Positions 51,831-58,950 of a stretch of DNA of 58,950 nucleotides are shown here, in pieces. The notes under the pieces were generated by a model, which saw nothing but the letters and a program-made list of their open reading frames with translations, searched no databases and was not told the DNA's origin. The position numbers and the translations under genes are program-made. How positions within the stretch are numbered: the stretch's first letter is position 1; each line of letters opens with the position of its first letter. Source of the stretch: Bacillota bacterium (lineage in GTDB: Bacteria > Bacillota > Dethiobacteria > DTU022); assembly GCA_011389985.1 (NCBI GenBank), contig JAABTH010000014.1:1-58950 (forward strand). The letters are read 5' to 3'.

Positions 51831-52388
51831 TTAAACCCTTTCGATATATGATCCTGTGCGTGTGTCAATTTTAATTGTATCCCCTTCGTTAATAAAAAGA
51901 GGAACGTTAACCACAACTCCGGTCTCAACTGTTGCAGGCTTTGTAGCCCCCGAAGCGGTGTCGCCTTTGATACCGGGTTCGGCTTCAATAATCTTTAAAT
52001 TAACATTTAAAGCCAGCTCCACACCGACCACTTTTTCGCCGTGCATCACTACGGTGATCCGATCATTTTCTTTCAGGTATTTAATCCCATCACCGATTTG
52101 ATCAAGTGAAAGAGATATTTGTTCGTATGTTTCTGTATCCATTACATGGAAAATATCATCATCACGGTAAAGATATTCCATTTCTTTGCGTTCCAAATGC
52201 GCTTTCGGTACTTTTTCCCCGGCTCTGAAAGTTTTATCAACAATTGAACCTGTTCTCAGATTCTTAAGTTTTGAACGAACAAAAGCCTGTCCTTTACCCG
52301 GTTTAACATGTTGAAATTCGAGGACTATAAAAATATCGTTATCCATTTCAATCGTGACACCGGTGTGAAAATCGTTTGTCGAAATCAT
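51831..52388 (-). CDS. efp: Translation elongation factor P
   Basis: The 185-residue factor relieves ribosome stalling at polyproline. The three domains are complete: the N-terminal KOW-like part with [18 protein letters not shown], whose loop carries the modifiable residue position (KPGKGQ), then two OB folds ending [23 protein letters not shown] precedes the ATG. It follows pepP closely, as in many Firmicutes. Confidence 0.97.
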   Translation of the reverse strand: MISTNDFHTGVTIEMDNDIFIVLEFQHVKPGKGQAFVRSKLKNLRTGSIVDKTFRAGEKVPKAHLERKEMEYLYRDDDIFHVMDTETYEQISLSLDQIGDGIKYLKENDRITVVMHGEKVVGVELALNVNLKIIEAEPGIKGDTASGATKPATVETGVVVNVPLFINEGDTIKIDTRTGSYIERV

Positions 52389-52422
52389 TGCTAACTCCTG
52401 CCCTTCGTCTGCTTAGTATATG

Positions 52423-53490
52423 TCATATGATTACCAGTTCACGGGAGCTTTCAGTCAGTCTTTCTGCCCCACTTTCAGTAACGAGGACCATATCTTCAAT
52501 TCTAACTCCACCCCACCCGGGAATATAGATACCGGGTTCTATAGTTATAACCATACCTGGTTCCAGAATCATTTCACTTTTTCTGTTAAGCGACGGCTGT
52601 TCATGAGTTTCCAGCCCTACTCCATGACCTAATCCGTGTCCAAAGAATTCGCCGTAACCGACTTCTTCTATTATATCACGGGCAATTTTGTCTGCATCCC
52701 GCGCTGTAATTCCAGGCTTAACTGATTCAGCAGCTGCTTTTTGCGCTCTCTTTACAATATCATATATTTCTTGCTGGCGCTGATCAACATTCCCCAAAGC
52801 GAAAGTTCTTGTCATATCGGTGGCGTATTTGTTAAATACTAAACCAAAATCAATTGTAACCAGTTCGCCGTTTTGCATTATTTTATCTGAAGCTACGCCA
52901 TGAGGCATTGAGCCTCGTTCGCCGGAAGCAACAATAAAACTAAAAGATGGCCTTTCGGCGCCCTGACGCAAAAGGAATATTTCAAGTTCAATCGCAAGAT
53001 CTCTTTCCACCATGCCCGGTCTAAGTTCTTCGAGCAGCCATTTATAAGCAAGATCCAGTTTTTTTGCGCCCAGTCGAAGTTCTTCAATCTCAGATTTATC
53101 TTTAATTCTACGCAGGATCTCTACTGATTCTTCCAACATTACCAGTTTAAGTTTTAGTTTTTCCTTAAGCTGATCATGGTAGTGACAGCTTATATGTTTA
53201 GATTCTATCCCTAAAGAATTCCATCCTTCGCTCTTGATCAGCTCAGAAATAACTTCGTAATAATTATCTTTAAAAAGTTTGATCTTAAAATGCGGCGCCT
53301 GCTGTTCAGCCTGGCCGGCATAACGGAAATCAGTGAGAAGATAAGCTTTCTTATTGCTAATCAACAAAGCTCCCGAAGTTCCTGTGAAACCGCTTAAGTA
53401 GTAACGATTTTCCGGATTAACAACCAGCATTACATCAACATCTTTACCGGCTAGAACTTGTCTGAAATGTTCTATTCTTTCCGGAATCAT
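52423..53490 (-). CDS. pepP: Xaa-Pro aminopeptidase (M24B)
   Basis: The 355-residue creatinase/aminopeptidase-fold enzyme releases N-terminal residues next to proline. The five metal ligands are in LVTIDFGLVFNKYATDMTRTF (two Asp), FGHGLGHGVGLETHEQP (His), ITIEPGIY (Glu) and VRIEDMVLVT (Glu). It fits the peptidase commonly found with aroQ upstream and efp downstream in Firmicutes. The ATG overlaps the aroQ stop. Confidence 0.94.
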   Translation of the reverse strand: MIPERIEHFRQVLAGKDVDVMLVVNPENRYYLSGFTGTSGALLISNKKAYLLTDFRYAGQAEQQAPHFKIKLFKDNYYEVISELIKSEGWNSLGIESKHISCHYHDQLKEKLKLKLVMLEESVEILRRIKDKSEIEELRLGAKKLDLAYKWLLEELRPGMVERDLAIELEIFLLRQGAERPSFSFIVASGERGSMPHGVASDKIMQNGELVTIDFGLVFNKYATDMTRTFALGNVDQRQQEIYDIVKRAQKAAAESVKPGITARDADKIARDIIEEVGYGEFFGHGLGHGVGLETHEQPSLNRKSEMILEPGMVITIEPGIYIPGWGGVRIEDMVLVTESGAERLTESSRELVII

Positions 53491-53933
53491 CAGCTGTTGT
53501 TTCCGGAAAGGTTTTTGACAAGCGCTTCCAAACCTAGAAGATAACTGTTCATCCCAAAACCGCTGATTAAGCCTTCAGCAAGAGCAGCGGTAACTGAATG
53601 CTGCCGAAACTGTTCCCGTGAATAAATATTGCTAAGGTGAACTTCCACATAAGGCAGTGCGGCAGCAGCAAGCGCATCTCGAAGCGCATAGCTATAATGA
53701 GTATAAGCAGCAGGATTGATCAATATACCATTAAATACTTCTGCGGACTGCTGGATTTTATCAACCAGTTCACCTTCATGGTTTGACTGAAAAAAATCTA
53801 TTTCAACTCCAAGTTTTTCTGCAAGCTGATAAAGAGCATCATTGATTTGCTGAATTGTGACAATGCCGTATACTTCCGGTTCTCTACCGCCCAGCATATT
53901 TAAATTAGGACCGTGAATAACGATAATTTTAAT
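53490..53933 (-). CDS. aroQ: 3-dehydroquinate dehydratase type II, starting at ATT
   Basis: AroQ removes water from 3-dehydroquinate in the shikimate route. The family begins [13 protein letters not shown], and the residues in this block form the active site. Here that block is present but its first codon is ATT (53933-53931), ten bases after GGGAGG; an in-frame TAA lies two codons upstream. The first ATG (53897) would delete 12 residues, including HGPNLN. Full length is 147 residues. The rest ([49 protein letters not shown]) is typical. It overlaps pepP by one base. Confidence 0.93.
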   Translation of the reverse strand: MKIIVIHGPNLNMLGGREPEVYGIVTIQQINDALYQLAEKLGVEIDFFQSNHEGELVDKIQQSAEVFNGILINPAAYTHYSYALRDALAAAALPYVEVHLSNIYSREQFRQHSVTAALAEGLISGFGMNSYLLGLEALVKNLSGNNS

Positions 53934-54050
53934 TTTTTAAAGACCTCCCTGTACTTAATTAATCACTCAGAAAATACATCAATTATTTTAATCAGGTTAA
54001 CTAATTTCCCATTACAACAGCTAAAATCCTGCTTTACTCTAAAATATAAT

Positions 54051-54593
54051 CTAATACAATTCCAGCTTTTCTATAATTTCATCGCAAACACGATTAACTG
54101 TTTTACCTGTGGTATCAAAACAATAATTGTGCTCACGATAATAGGGCTCTCTTTCTTTTTGCATAGCGCTGATTTTTTTTAAGGGATGCTCTTGATCAAG
54201 CAGTGGTCTGCCTGCGCAGCCGCCGATGCGGTTTAGTATTTCCGGGAGTGATGCAGTAAGCAATATAACCATTCCCGCTTTTCTGAGCAATAAGCGGTTT
54301 TCTTTTCGCAAAATGATGCCCCCGCCGGTTGCCGCAATTATTTCGCCCTGGGGATAGGTTAATAATTTTGCAGCGGCCTCGCTCTCCCTCTCCCTGAAAT
54401 ATTCTTCACCATATTTTTCGAATATTTCCCGGATCGACATTCCGGTTTCTATTTCAATAATATGATCAGTATCAACAAATTTCCTTTCCAGACGCAAAGC
54501 CAGTTCGGTTCCAACAGCAGTTTTACCGGTACCCATAAACCCGGTCAGGATAATATTATATTCATTTTTCTTATCTCTCTTGTCTTTGCTCAT
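54051..54593 (-). CDS. aroK: Shikimate kinase
   Basis: The 180-residue P-loop kinase phosphorylates shikimate. Motifs are GFMGTGKTAVG (Walker A, about 18-28), DTDHIIE (shikimate Asp), and GGCAGRPLL with RGRPLL-type arginine. A short basic N-terminal tail precedes. AAAGGGGA lies before the ATG. It falls between the pilin gene and aroQ, so shikimate and pilus genes alternate on one strand. Confidence 0.95.
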   Translation of the reverse strand: MSKDKRDKKNEYNIILTGFMGTGKTAVGTELALRLERKFVDTDHIIEIETGMSIREIFEKYGEEYFRERESEAAAKLLTYPQGEIIAATGGGIILRKENRLLLRKAGMVILLTASLPEILNRIGGCAGRPLLDQEHPLKKISAMQKEREPYYREHNYCFDTTGKTVNRVCDEIIEKLELY

Positions 54594-54617
54594 AACTTTC
54601 CCCTTTTTCAGCTAAAA

Positions 54618-55088
54618 TCAGCTGTCGGGCGGACTGTCAGCTATTCTGACTCTACCGGTTGCCGGTGTGATTATAACATATTTAACTCTGCCCTTTGGAT
54701 CGGATAACCCTACAGTTCCTCCGCGGCTTGGCGCTCCACTGGGATAAAAACTCACCTGCGGGTGCCCGCTTTCGGAAGGGAAGTTCACAGAACGATAGTT
54801 TACACCCTCAGGAAGCTTAACAGTGTAGGTCTCGCCGCTTCCGTAGTCCCTTACCTTATAGTCTCCGTTGTATATCCTCATCTCAATTTTTTGCACGTAG
54901 CCAGTTGTTATTGCTTTTTGCTGGGCTTTGCGAAAATCTATCGCCAGTGTCCTTGCCGCCAAATCAAGATTTTTGCTGCCAATAATGCCGGTAACCGCCG
55001 GCATGGCAATAACCGCGATTATGCCGAGCAGGGCAACAACGCAAACCAGTTCAACCAGTGTAAATCCCTTTTCTTCAATCTTTGCCAA
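54618..55088 (-). CDS. Type IV prepilin-like protein (pseudopilin)
   Basis: The 156-residue protein has a short leader and class III prepilin cleavage site (EEKG then FTLVELVCVVALLGIIAVIAMPAV), cut after Gly8, with Glu at mature position 5. The hydrophobic helix is followed by a beta-rich domain with RIYNGDYKVRDYGSGETYTV, resembling GspH-type minor pseudopilins. It starts at a TTG (55088) after GTGGAG. It would be processed by the prepilin peptidase at 57981 and moved by the ATPase at 55127. Confidence 0.88.
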   Translation of the reverse strand: MAKIEEKGFTLVELVCVVALLGIIAVIAMPAVTGIIGSKNLDLAARTLAIDFRKAQQKAITTGYVQKIEMRIYNGDYKVRDYGSGETYTVKLPEGVNYRSVNFPSESGHPQVSFYPSGAPSRGGTVGLSDPKGRVKYVIITPATGRVRIADSPPDS

Positions 55089-55126
55089 ATCTTAAAAATC
55101 TCCACATCTCAATTATTATGACCCTA

Positions 55127-56878
55127 TTATTTATCGTTATTGCGCAACCTCGCCAGGTAGGTTAAATCCCTGGTGTTTCCTGTCAGACTGGTATCAAAAA
55201 TACTGCTGTAGGTAGTTCTTACTATCTCACCTATTGTTGTTCTGCCGGCTTCAATGCAGCGCAAGCCGTCATCAATAAGGGTGCGCATTCCCATATCGAC
55301 AGCTTTCTGCTGTATAATTTCAGCCGAAGCTCCAGCCATTATCAGTTCCTTAAGCTCCCTGTTAATAACCAGCACTTCCTGGATTGAGGTTCTGCCCCTG
55401 TAGCCGGTGTGGTTGCAGTGCCTGCATTCAGAACCATGACTGAGTTTCGCAGGAGCCTCTTTTCCAAAAAACCTTTTGAAAAAATATTTTTCCTCGGTTT
55501 CAGGGGTGTAATCTGTTTTGCAATGAGAACATATAGTCCTTACCAGTCGTTGGGCAATAACTCCTACCATCGAAGCAGAAACAAGATAGTCTTCCAAGCC
55601 CATATCAACAAGGCGGGTTACTGCCGAAGCAGCATTATTGGTATGCAGGGTACTCAACACCAGGTGCCCCGTCATAGCTGCCTGCAAGGTAATTCGGGCA
55701 GTCTCAAGATCTCTTATCTCACCAACCATAATAATATCGGGATCCTGTCGCAGGATAGATCGCAGCGAGTTGACAAATTTACGGTTTATACGGGGGTTAA
55801 CCTGGACCTGGTTAATTCCGTCTAACTGAAATTCAACAGGGTCTTCAACTGTTACAATATTTACTTCCGGTTTATTCAGATAATTTAGCGCTGAATATAA
55901 AGATGTGGTCTTACCGCTTCCTGTTGGCCCGGTAATCAAGAGTAAACCGTTCTGATTGATCAGAAGGCGCAGCAAATCGCTGTAATTATTTTTAGAGAAA
56001 CCGAGTTGATCAAGGGGTAAGACAATTTTATCTTTTTCTAAAATGCGGATTACAATTTTTTCACCATGCACGGTTGGCAGGGTTGAAATTCTAAGACTTG
56101 CGCTTTTTTTACTGCCTTCCCATTCAATATTTCCATCCTGGGGCAATCTGCGTTCGGCAATATCAAGGTTGGCCAATATCTTGATTCTTGAGATAATATG
56201 GGCCTGGCTGTGGTTTGGTGGTGAAGGAATATCATGCAGAACTCCATCAAGCCGCAGGCGAATTCTTAACTTGTCAGCAGCCGGTTCAAGGTGAATATCA
56301 CTGGCGCCTTCTTCTATAGCTCTATCGATAAGGCTGCTAACCATTCTTACCACCGGAGCAGAAACGACCTCTTCAACCTCTTTATTCTGTAAATTATTTA
56401 GATCATGCTTCTTGATGTTTTTATCTGACGATATATTATCCTTAAAACCATAGATCTGAATGATCATGTGGTTAATTGAACTTTCACTGGCCATGACCGG
56501 GTATATTTCTGAACCGGTGATCATCGCCACCTCATCAACTGCAGCCAGGTCAAGGGGATCTGACATGGCCAGGATTATCCGTCCCTTTTTTTTAGATATC
56601 GGTATAACTTTTAATTTCATCGCAGTTTCAGGGGGTATAGAGCCGGCCATTTTGGGGTCGATCGGGTAGTCATTCAGGTTAATTAAAGGTATATTTAGCT
56701 TTTCTTCAATGAGAGAGTGCAGGCGATCTTCGGAAACGAGTCCCTTTTCTATAAGTAAACGGGGCAGGCGTTTTTTCGAACGCTTTTTCTCGGTGATTAG
56801 GCCTGCAAGCTGATCAGGGCTGATCAGGCCCGCCTCTATTAGAATGTTTTCGATTCTGCTGTAACCCGTTTCGGACAA
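55127..56878 (-). CDS. pilB: Type IV pilus/secretion assembly ATPase (PilB/GspE)
   Basis: The 583-residue cytoplasmic ATPase drives pilus or pseudopilus assembly. An N-terminal MshEN domain (about 8-140) precedes the ATPase core with Walker A GPTGSGKTTS and Walker B-like HLVLSTLHTNN. The Zn-binding CxxC motifs CSHCKT and CRHCNHTGYRGRT are present. The best start is the TTG at 56878, seven bases after GGAG; another TTG six bases upstream is too close to the site. No pilT or pilC gene is in the window on this strand. Confidence 0.93.
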   Translation of the reverse strand: MSETGYSRIENILIEAGLISPDQLAGLITEKKRSKKRLPRLLIEKGLVSEDRLHSLIEEKLNIPLINLNDYPIDPKMAGSIPPETAMKLKVIPISKKKGRIILAMSDPLDLAAVDEVAMITGSEIYPVMASESSINHMIIQIYGFKDNISSDKNIKKHDLNNLQNKEVEEVVSAPVVRMVSSLIDRAIEEGASDIHLEPAADKLRIRLRLDGVLHDIPSPPNHSQAHIISRIKILANLDIAERRLPQDGNIEWEGSKKSASLRISTLPTVHGEKIVIRILEKDKIVLPLDQLGFSKNNYSDLLRLLINQNGLLLITGPTGSGKTTSLYSALNYLNKPEVNIVTVEDPVEFQLDGINQVQVNPRINRKFVNSLRSILRQDPDIIMVGEIRDLETARITLQAAMTGHLVLSTLHTNNAASAVTRLVDMGLEDYLVSASMVGVIAQRLVRTICSHCKTDYTPETEEKYFFKRFFGKEAPAKLSHGSECRHCNHTGYRGRTSIQEVLVINRELKELIMAGASAEIIQQKAVDMGMRTLIDDGLRCIEAGRTTIGEIVRTTYSSIFDTSLTGNTRDLTYLARLRNNDK

Positions 56879-56905
56879 TAGCAAGCTCCTTTCGATCTAT
56901 TTTTA

Positions 56906-57754
56906 CTAGTCGTCCAGCGCTTCTTTCATAATATCGATCGGCGCTTTTTCTCCAGTAAAAAGCTCAAATGCTTCGACTGCCTGCCAAAAGAGCATGCCGA
57001 TTCCGTTAAAAGATCGGCCTCCCACTTTATTAAAAGCGTTCATTACTTCAGTTTCACGGGGACTATAACGCAGATCAAAAAGAAACCTTTGTTCCTGATG
57101 CGGCCGGGTAATTCTCAGAGAGTTTATAAATGAAGCGGAATCAACCGGTAAGCTGTAAATAATAACAGGACATTTAGATGTAGCGAATATTAAATCGTCA
57201 GATTCCAAAGCCACTACATGACATTGGTTAACACTTGTATTAGATTTAAGCAATTCAGAAAGCATCTCTGCCTTTTCAATGCTGCGGTTTACTATATATA
57301 TTTCACCTTTTATCTTTTGCGCCATCGTATAGGCAAGAGCCCTGGCGGCACCTCCTGCGCCGACAATCATCACCGGTTGGGCGGGATCATAAAAACCTGT
57401 CGACTCAAGAAGAGCCCGGTAAAAACCTGGGCCATCAGTGGAATAACCACTGAGTCTGCCTTTATTATTTACAATTGTATTTACTGATTTTATAATTTGC
57501 GCATCAGCAGAAACCTGATCGAGATAATCAATTACAGTTTCCTTGTAGGGGCTGGTTACATTAGCGCCTGCAATTGATAACGCTCTGATCCCATTTAATG
57601 CGTGGGCAACGCAATCATGCTCAACAGGGGCGGCAAGATAGGCACAGTTCATACCGAGTGCCAAGAAAGCGGCATTATGCAGGGCAGGTGAAAGGGAATG
57701 ACCAACCGGGTTCCCCAGTAGCATGTAAAGCCTGGTTTTAGCATCTAGATCCAC
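56906..57754 (-). CDS. aroE: Shikimate dehydrogenase
   Basis: The 282-residue NADPH enzyme reduces 3-dehydroshikimate. Motifs are NPVGHSLSPALHNAAF (near 13-28), NVTSPYK, the Rossmann loop VGAGGAARALAY and NRSIEKAEML. The reading frame is open to 57811, but I use the GTG at 57754 because the promoter lies at 57791-57799, so translation cannot begin further upstream. It is first in the leftward run aroE-pilB-pilin-aroK-aroQ. Divergent from the prepilin peptidase. Confidence 0.94.
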   Translation of the reverse strand: MDLDAKTRLYMLLGNPVGHSLSPALHNAAFLALGMNCAYLAAPVEHDCVAHALNGIRALSIAGANVTSPYKETVIDYLDQVSADAQIIKSVNTIVNNKGRLSGYSTDGPGFYRALLESTGFYDPAQPVMIVGAGGAARALAYTMAQKIKGEIYIVNRSIEKAEMLSELLKSNTSVNQCHVVALESDDLIFATSKCPVIIYSLPVDSASFINSLRITRPHQEQRFLFDLRYSPRETEVMNAFNKVGGRSFNGIGMLFWQAVEAFELFTGEKAPIDIMKEALDD

Positions 57755-57790
57755 GTGCTTTACACCAACTTCCAACTTCAAATATTTAAT

Positions 57791-57799
57791 ATTATAGCA
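57791..57799 (-). promoter_or_regulatory. Extended -10 promoter of aroE
   Basis: On the minus strand TGCTATAAT, a perfect extended -10 element (TG-N-TATAAT), lies about 40 bases before the GTG start codon. The -35 region (TTTCGC at 17 bp) is poor, as extended -10 promoters allow. Confidence 0.6.
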
Positions 57800-57980
57800 C
57801 AGCAGTAACAACGGCGAAAGCTAATATAAATAGTATTAAATACAAAACATAGAATTTTATTCTTTAATTATCAGCAAGTGATTTCCAGGCAGGATTTAAT
57901 GCAGCCACGTCGAAAAATAACTTTTAATGCCCAATAAACGCGCTATATCACAGTCACAGCAAAGGAGCCGCTAGCACCCG

Positions 57981-58784
57981 ATGAATTATCCCGGAATTTT
58001 CCTGCTGAGCATTGCTTTTTTAACCGGCCTCTGTTTCGGCAGTTTTCTTAATGTTCTGGTTTACCGTCTGCCCCTCAAAAAATCGATCGTGGCCCCGCCA
58101 TCGAGCTGTCCTTCATGCACCGCCAGACTGGGCCTGGTAGACCTTATACCCCTTTTTGGCTTCATGCTTCTTCGCGGACGCTGTCGTTACTGCGGGGCAA
58201 AAATAAGCGCTCTTTACCCTTTAGTTGAGCTGACTGTAGGGTTACTGTTTCTTTTTGTTTTTTTGAAGTATGGCTTAACTATGACGGCTTTTTATCATCT
58301 TACTCTGCTCTATCTATTAATTGGGATTACCCTGATTGATTTTGAACACCGCATTGTGCCAAATACCCTGGTTGCTGCCGGCCTTATTCTGGCGGCCTTA
58401 ATGCAGCTGCCAAATTTATTTTCCTATTGGTTCGAATTACCCCACGGCTTACTGGCAGGGACTTCCTTGATTGACGCCATCCTTGGTTTCCTCGTAGGCG
58501 GTGCACTGCTCCTGATCGTCTTTTTAGTCAGCCGGGGCGGTATGGGTGCAGGAGACGTAAAATTGATCGCCATGATTGGGTTATTTGTCGGACTGCGGGG
58601 AACTGCGCTTGTCCTGCTGCTGGCCTTTCTTTTTGGAGCATTAGTCGGTGTTACTTTCATGCTGCTCGGCAGGTTAACCCGGAAAGATGCTCTGCCATTT
58701 GCGCCCTACCTTTCCCTGGCAGCTTTTATAGAGGTGTTCTGGGGAGAACTTATCTGGAACTGGTACATGAATTTGCTTCTCTGA
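57981..58784 (+). CDS. pilD: Prepilin peptidase (A24 family)
   Basis: The 267-residue membrane aspartyl protease removes leader peptides of type IV pilins and methylates the new N-terminus. The cytoplasmic CxxC pairs (Cys43/46 and Cys68/71), the first catalytic Asp (LIDFEHRIVPN, about 136) and the second in GGMGAGDVKL (FxGxGD-type, about 193) are present. Eight or so membrane helices are seen. The AAGGAG site is 13 bases before the ATG, longer than usual. It is divergent from aroE and starts a plus-strand pilus set. Confidence 0.94.
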   Translation: MNYPGIFLLSIAFLTGLCFGSFLNVLVYRLPLKKSIVAPPSSCPSCTARLGLVDLIPLFGFMLLRGRCRYCGAKISALYPLVELTVGLLFLFVFLKYGLTMTAFYHLTLLYLLIGITLIDFEHRIVPNTLVAAGLILAALMQLPNLFSYWFELPHGLLAGTSLIDAILGFLVGGALLLIVFLVSRGGMGAGDVKLIAMIGLFVGLRGTALVLLLAFLFGALVGVTFMLLGRLTRKDALPFAPYLSLAAFIEVFWGELIWNWYMNLLL

Positions 58785-58850
58785 TTTAACCGCAAGTAAT
58801 GATAATGATCTTGCAAACATCACACTTTATTCGTTCAAGGAGCTACATTA

Positions 58851-58950
58851 TTGCTGAAATCATTTTTTAAATGCTCTTGTGGTTATACTTTTGTGGAACT
58901 GCTTCTGGCTATCACCATCCTCGGTATTGTGGTTAGTCCCTTCATTGCTC
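58851..58950 (+). CDS. Type IV prepilin-like protein, cut by window end
   Basis: Visible from a TTG at 58851 with AAGGAG eight bases upstream. The 33 residues show a leader and prepilin site (SCG then YTFVELLLAITILGIVVS), with cleavage after Gly and Glu at mature position 5. It follows the prepilin peptidase by 66 bases and continues beyond the window. Type (major or minor pilin) unknown. Confidence 0.85.
   Translation, partial: MLKSFFKCSCGYTFVELLLAITILGIVVSPFIA

Overview
The window looks like the chromosome of a strictly anaerobic, moderate-GC Firmicute of the Clostridia type. Evidence seen in the sequence: an IspH-ribosomal protein S1 fusion, a type 2 isopentenyl isomerase together with DXP-pathway genes, strong Shine-Dalgarno sites with many TTG and GTG starts, an Asp23/AmaP/DUF2273 set, an FeS-type Rrf2 regulator, several ferredoxin-like proteins and an OLE RNA with its partner OapA. 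A glutamate 2,3-aminomutase (beta-glutamate solute synthesis) and OLE would suit a halophilic or alkaliphilic anaerobe, but no species can be named from this sequence.

Layout. 1-1.6 kb: end of a PAS protein, a small serine recombinase and tRNA-Leu(CAG). 1.6-4.8 kb: lipid kinase, slipin and NfeD membrane set. 4.8-6.8 kb: an Rrf2 regulator and a ferredoxin/zinc-ribbon operon whose two promoters carry the same operator-like sequence. 6.8-8.6 kb: ndk and spermidine synthesis (speD-speE). 8.8-12.1 kb (+ strand): ADP-forming acyl-CoA synthetase and a P-loop/DRTGG protein. 12.2-14.4 kb: glutamate 2,3-aminomutase, an unknown secreted or anchored protein and tRNA-Pro(GGG). 14.5-33.5 kb: a long minus-strand run of housekeeping genes (plsY, der, fni, ispH-rpsA, plsC, cmk, aroH, rlu, scpAB, trpS, CCA enzyme, deoB, xerD, Nudix). 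33.5-49.8 kb: recN, nadK, tlyA, dxs, oapA, OLE RNA, folD, fchA, ispA, xseBA, a NuoG-like/GltD-like redox pair, a TsaD paralogue and nusB. 49.9-53.5 kb: Asp23 envelope-stress set, efp and pepP. 53.5-58.95 kb: shikimate genes (aroQ, aroK, aroE) interleaved with type IV pilus/pseudopilus genes (pilin, pilB ATPase, prepilin peptidase, and a pilin cut by the window end).

How it fits together. Nearly everything from 14.5 to 57.8 kb runs leftward with short gaps or overlaps, so long polycistronic transcripts are likely, broken by internal promoters (for example before OLE and before the Asp23 gene). Isoprenoid synthesis (dxs, ispA, ispH, fni), C1-folate metabolism (folD, fchA) and a redox pair without the NuoF flavin domain are interleaved.

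Most notable points: (1) OLE RNA with a 14-bp closing stem, its own sigma-A-like promoter and a U-tract at the 3' end; (2) aroQ can only be full length if it starts at AUU, and two other genes here look the same; (3) a two-promoter Rrf2 operator; (4) an aminomutase with the residue signature of the glutamate rather than the lysine enzyme; (5) a NuoF-tail/GltD fusion paired with a NuoG-like protein beside folate genes.
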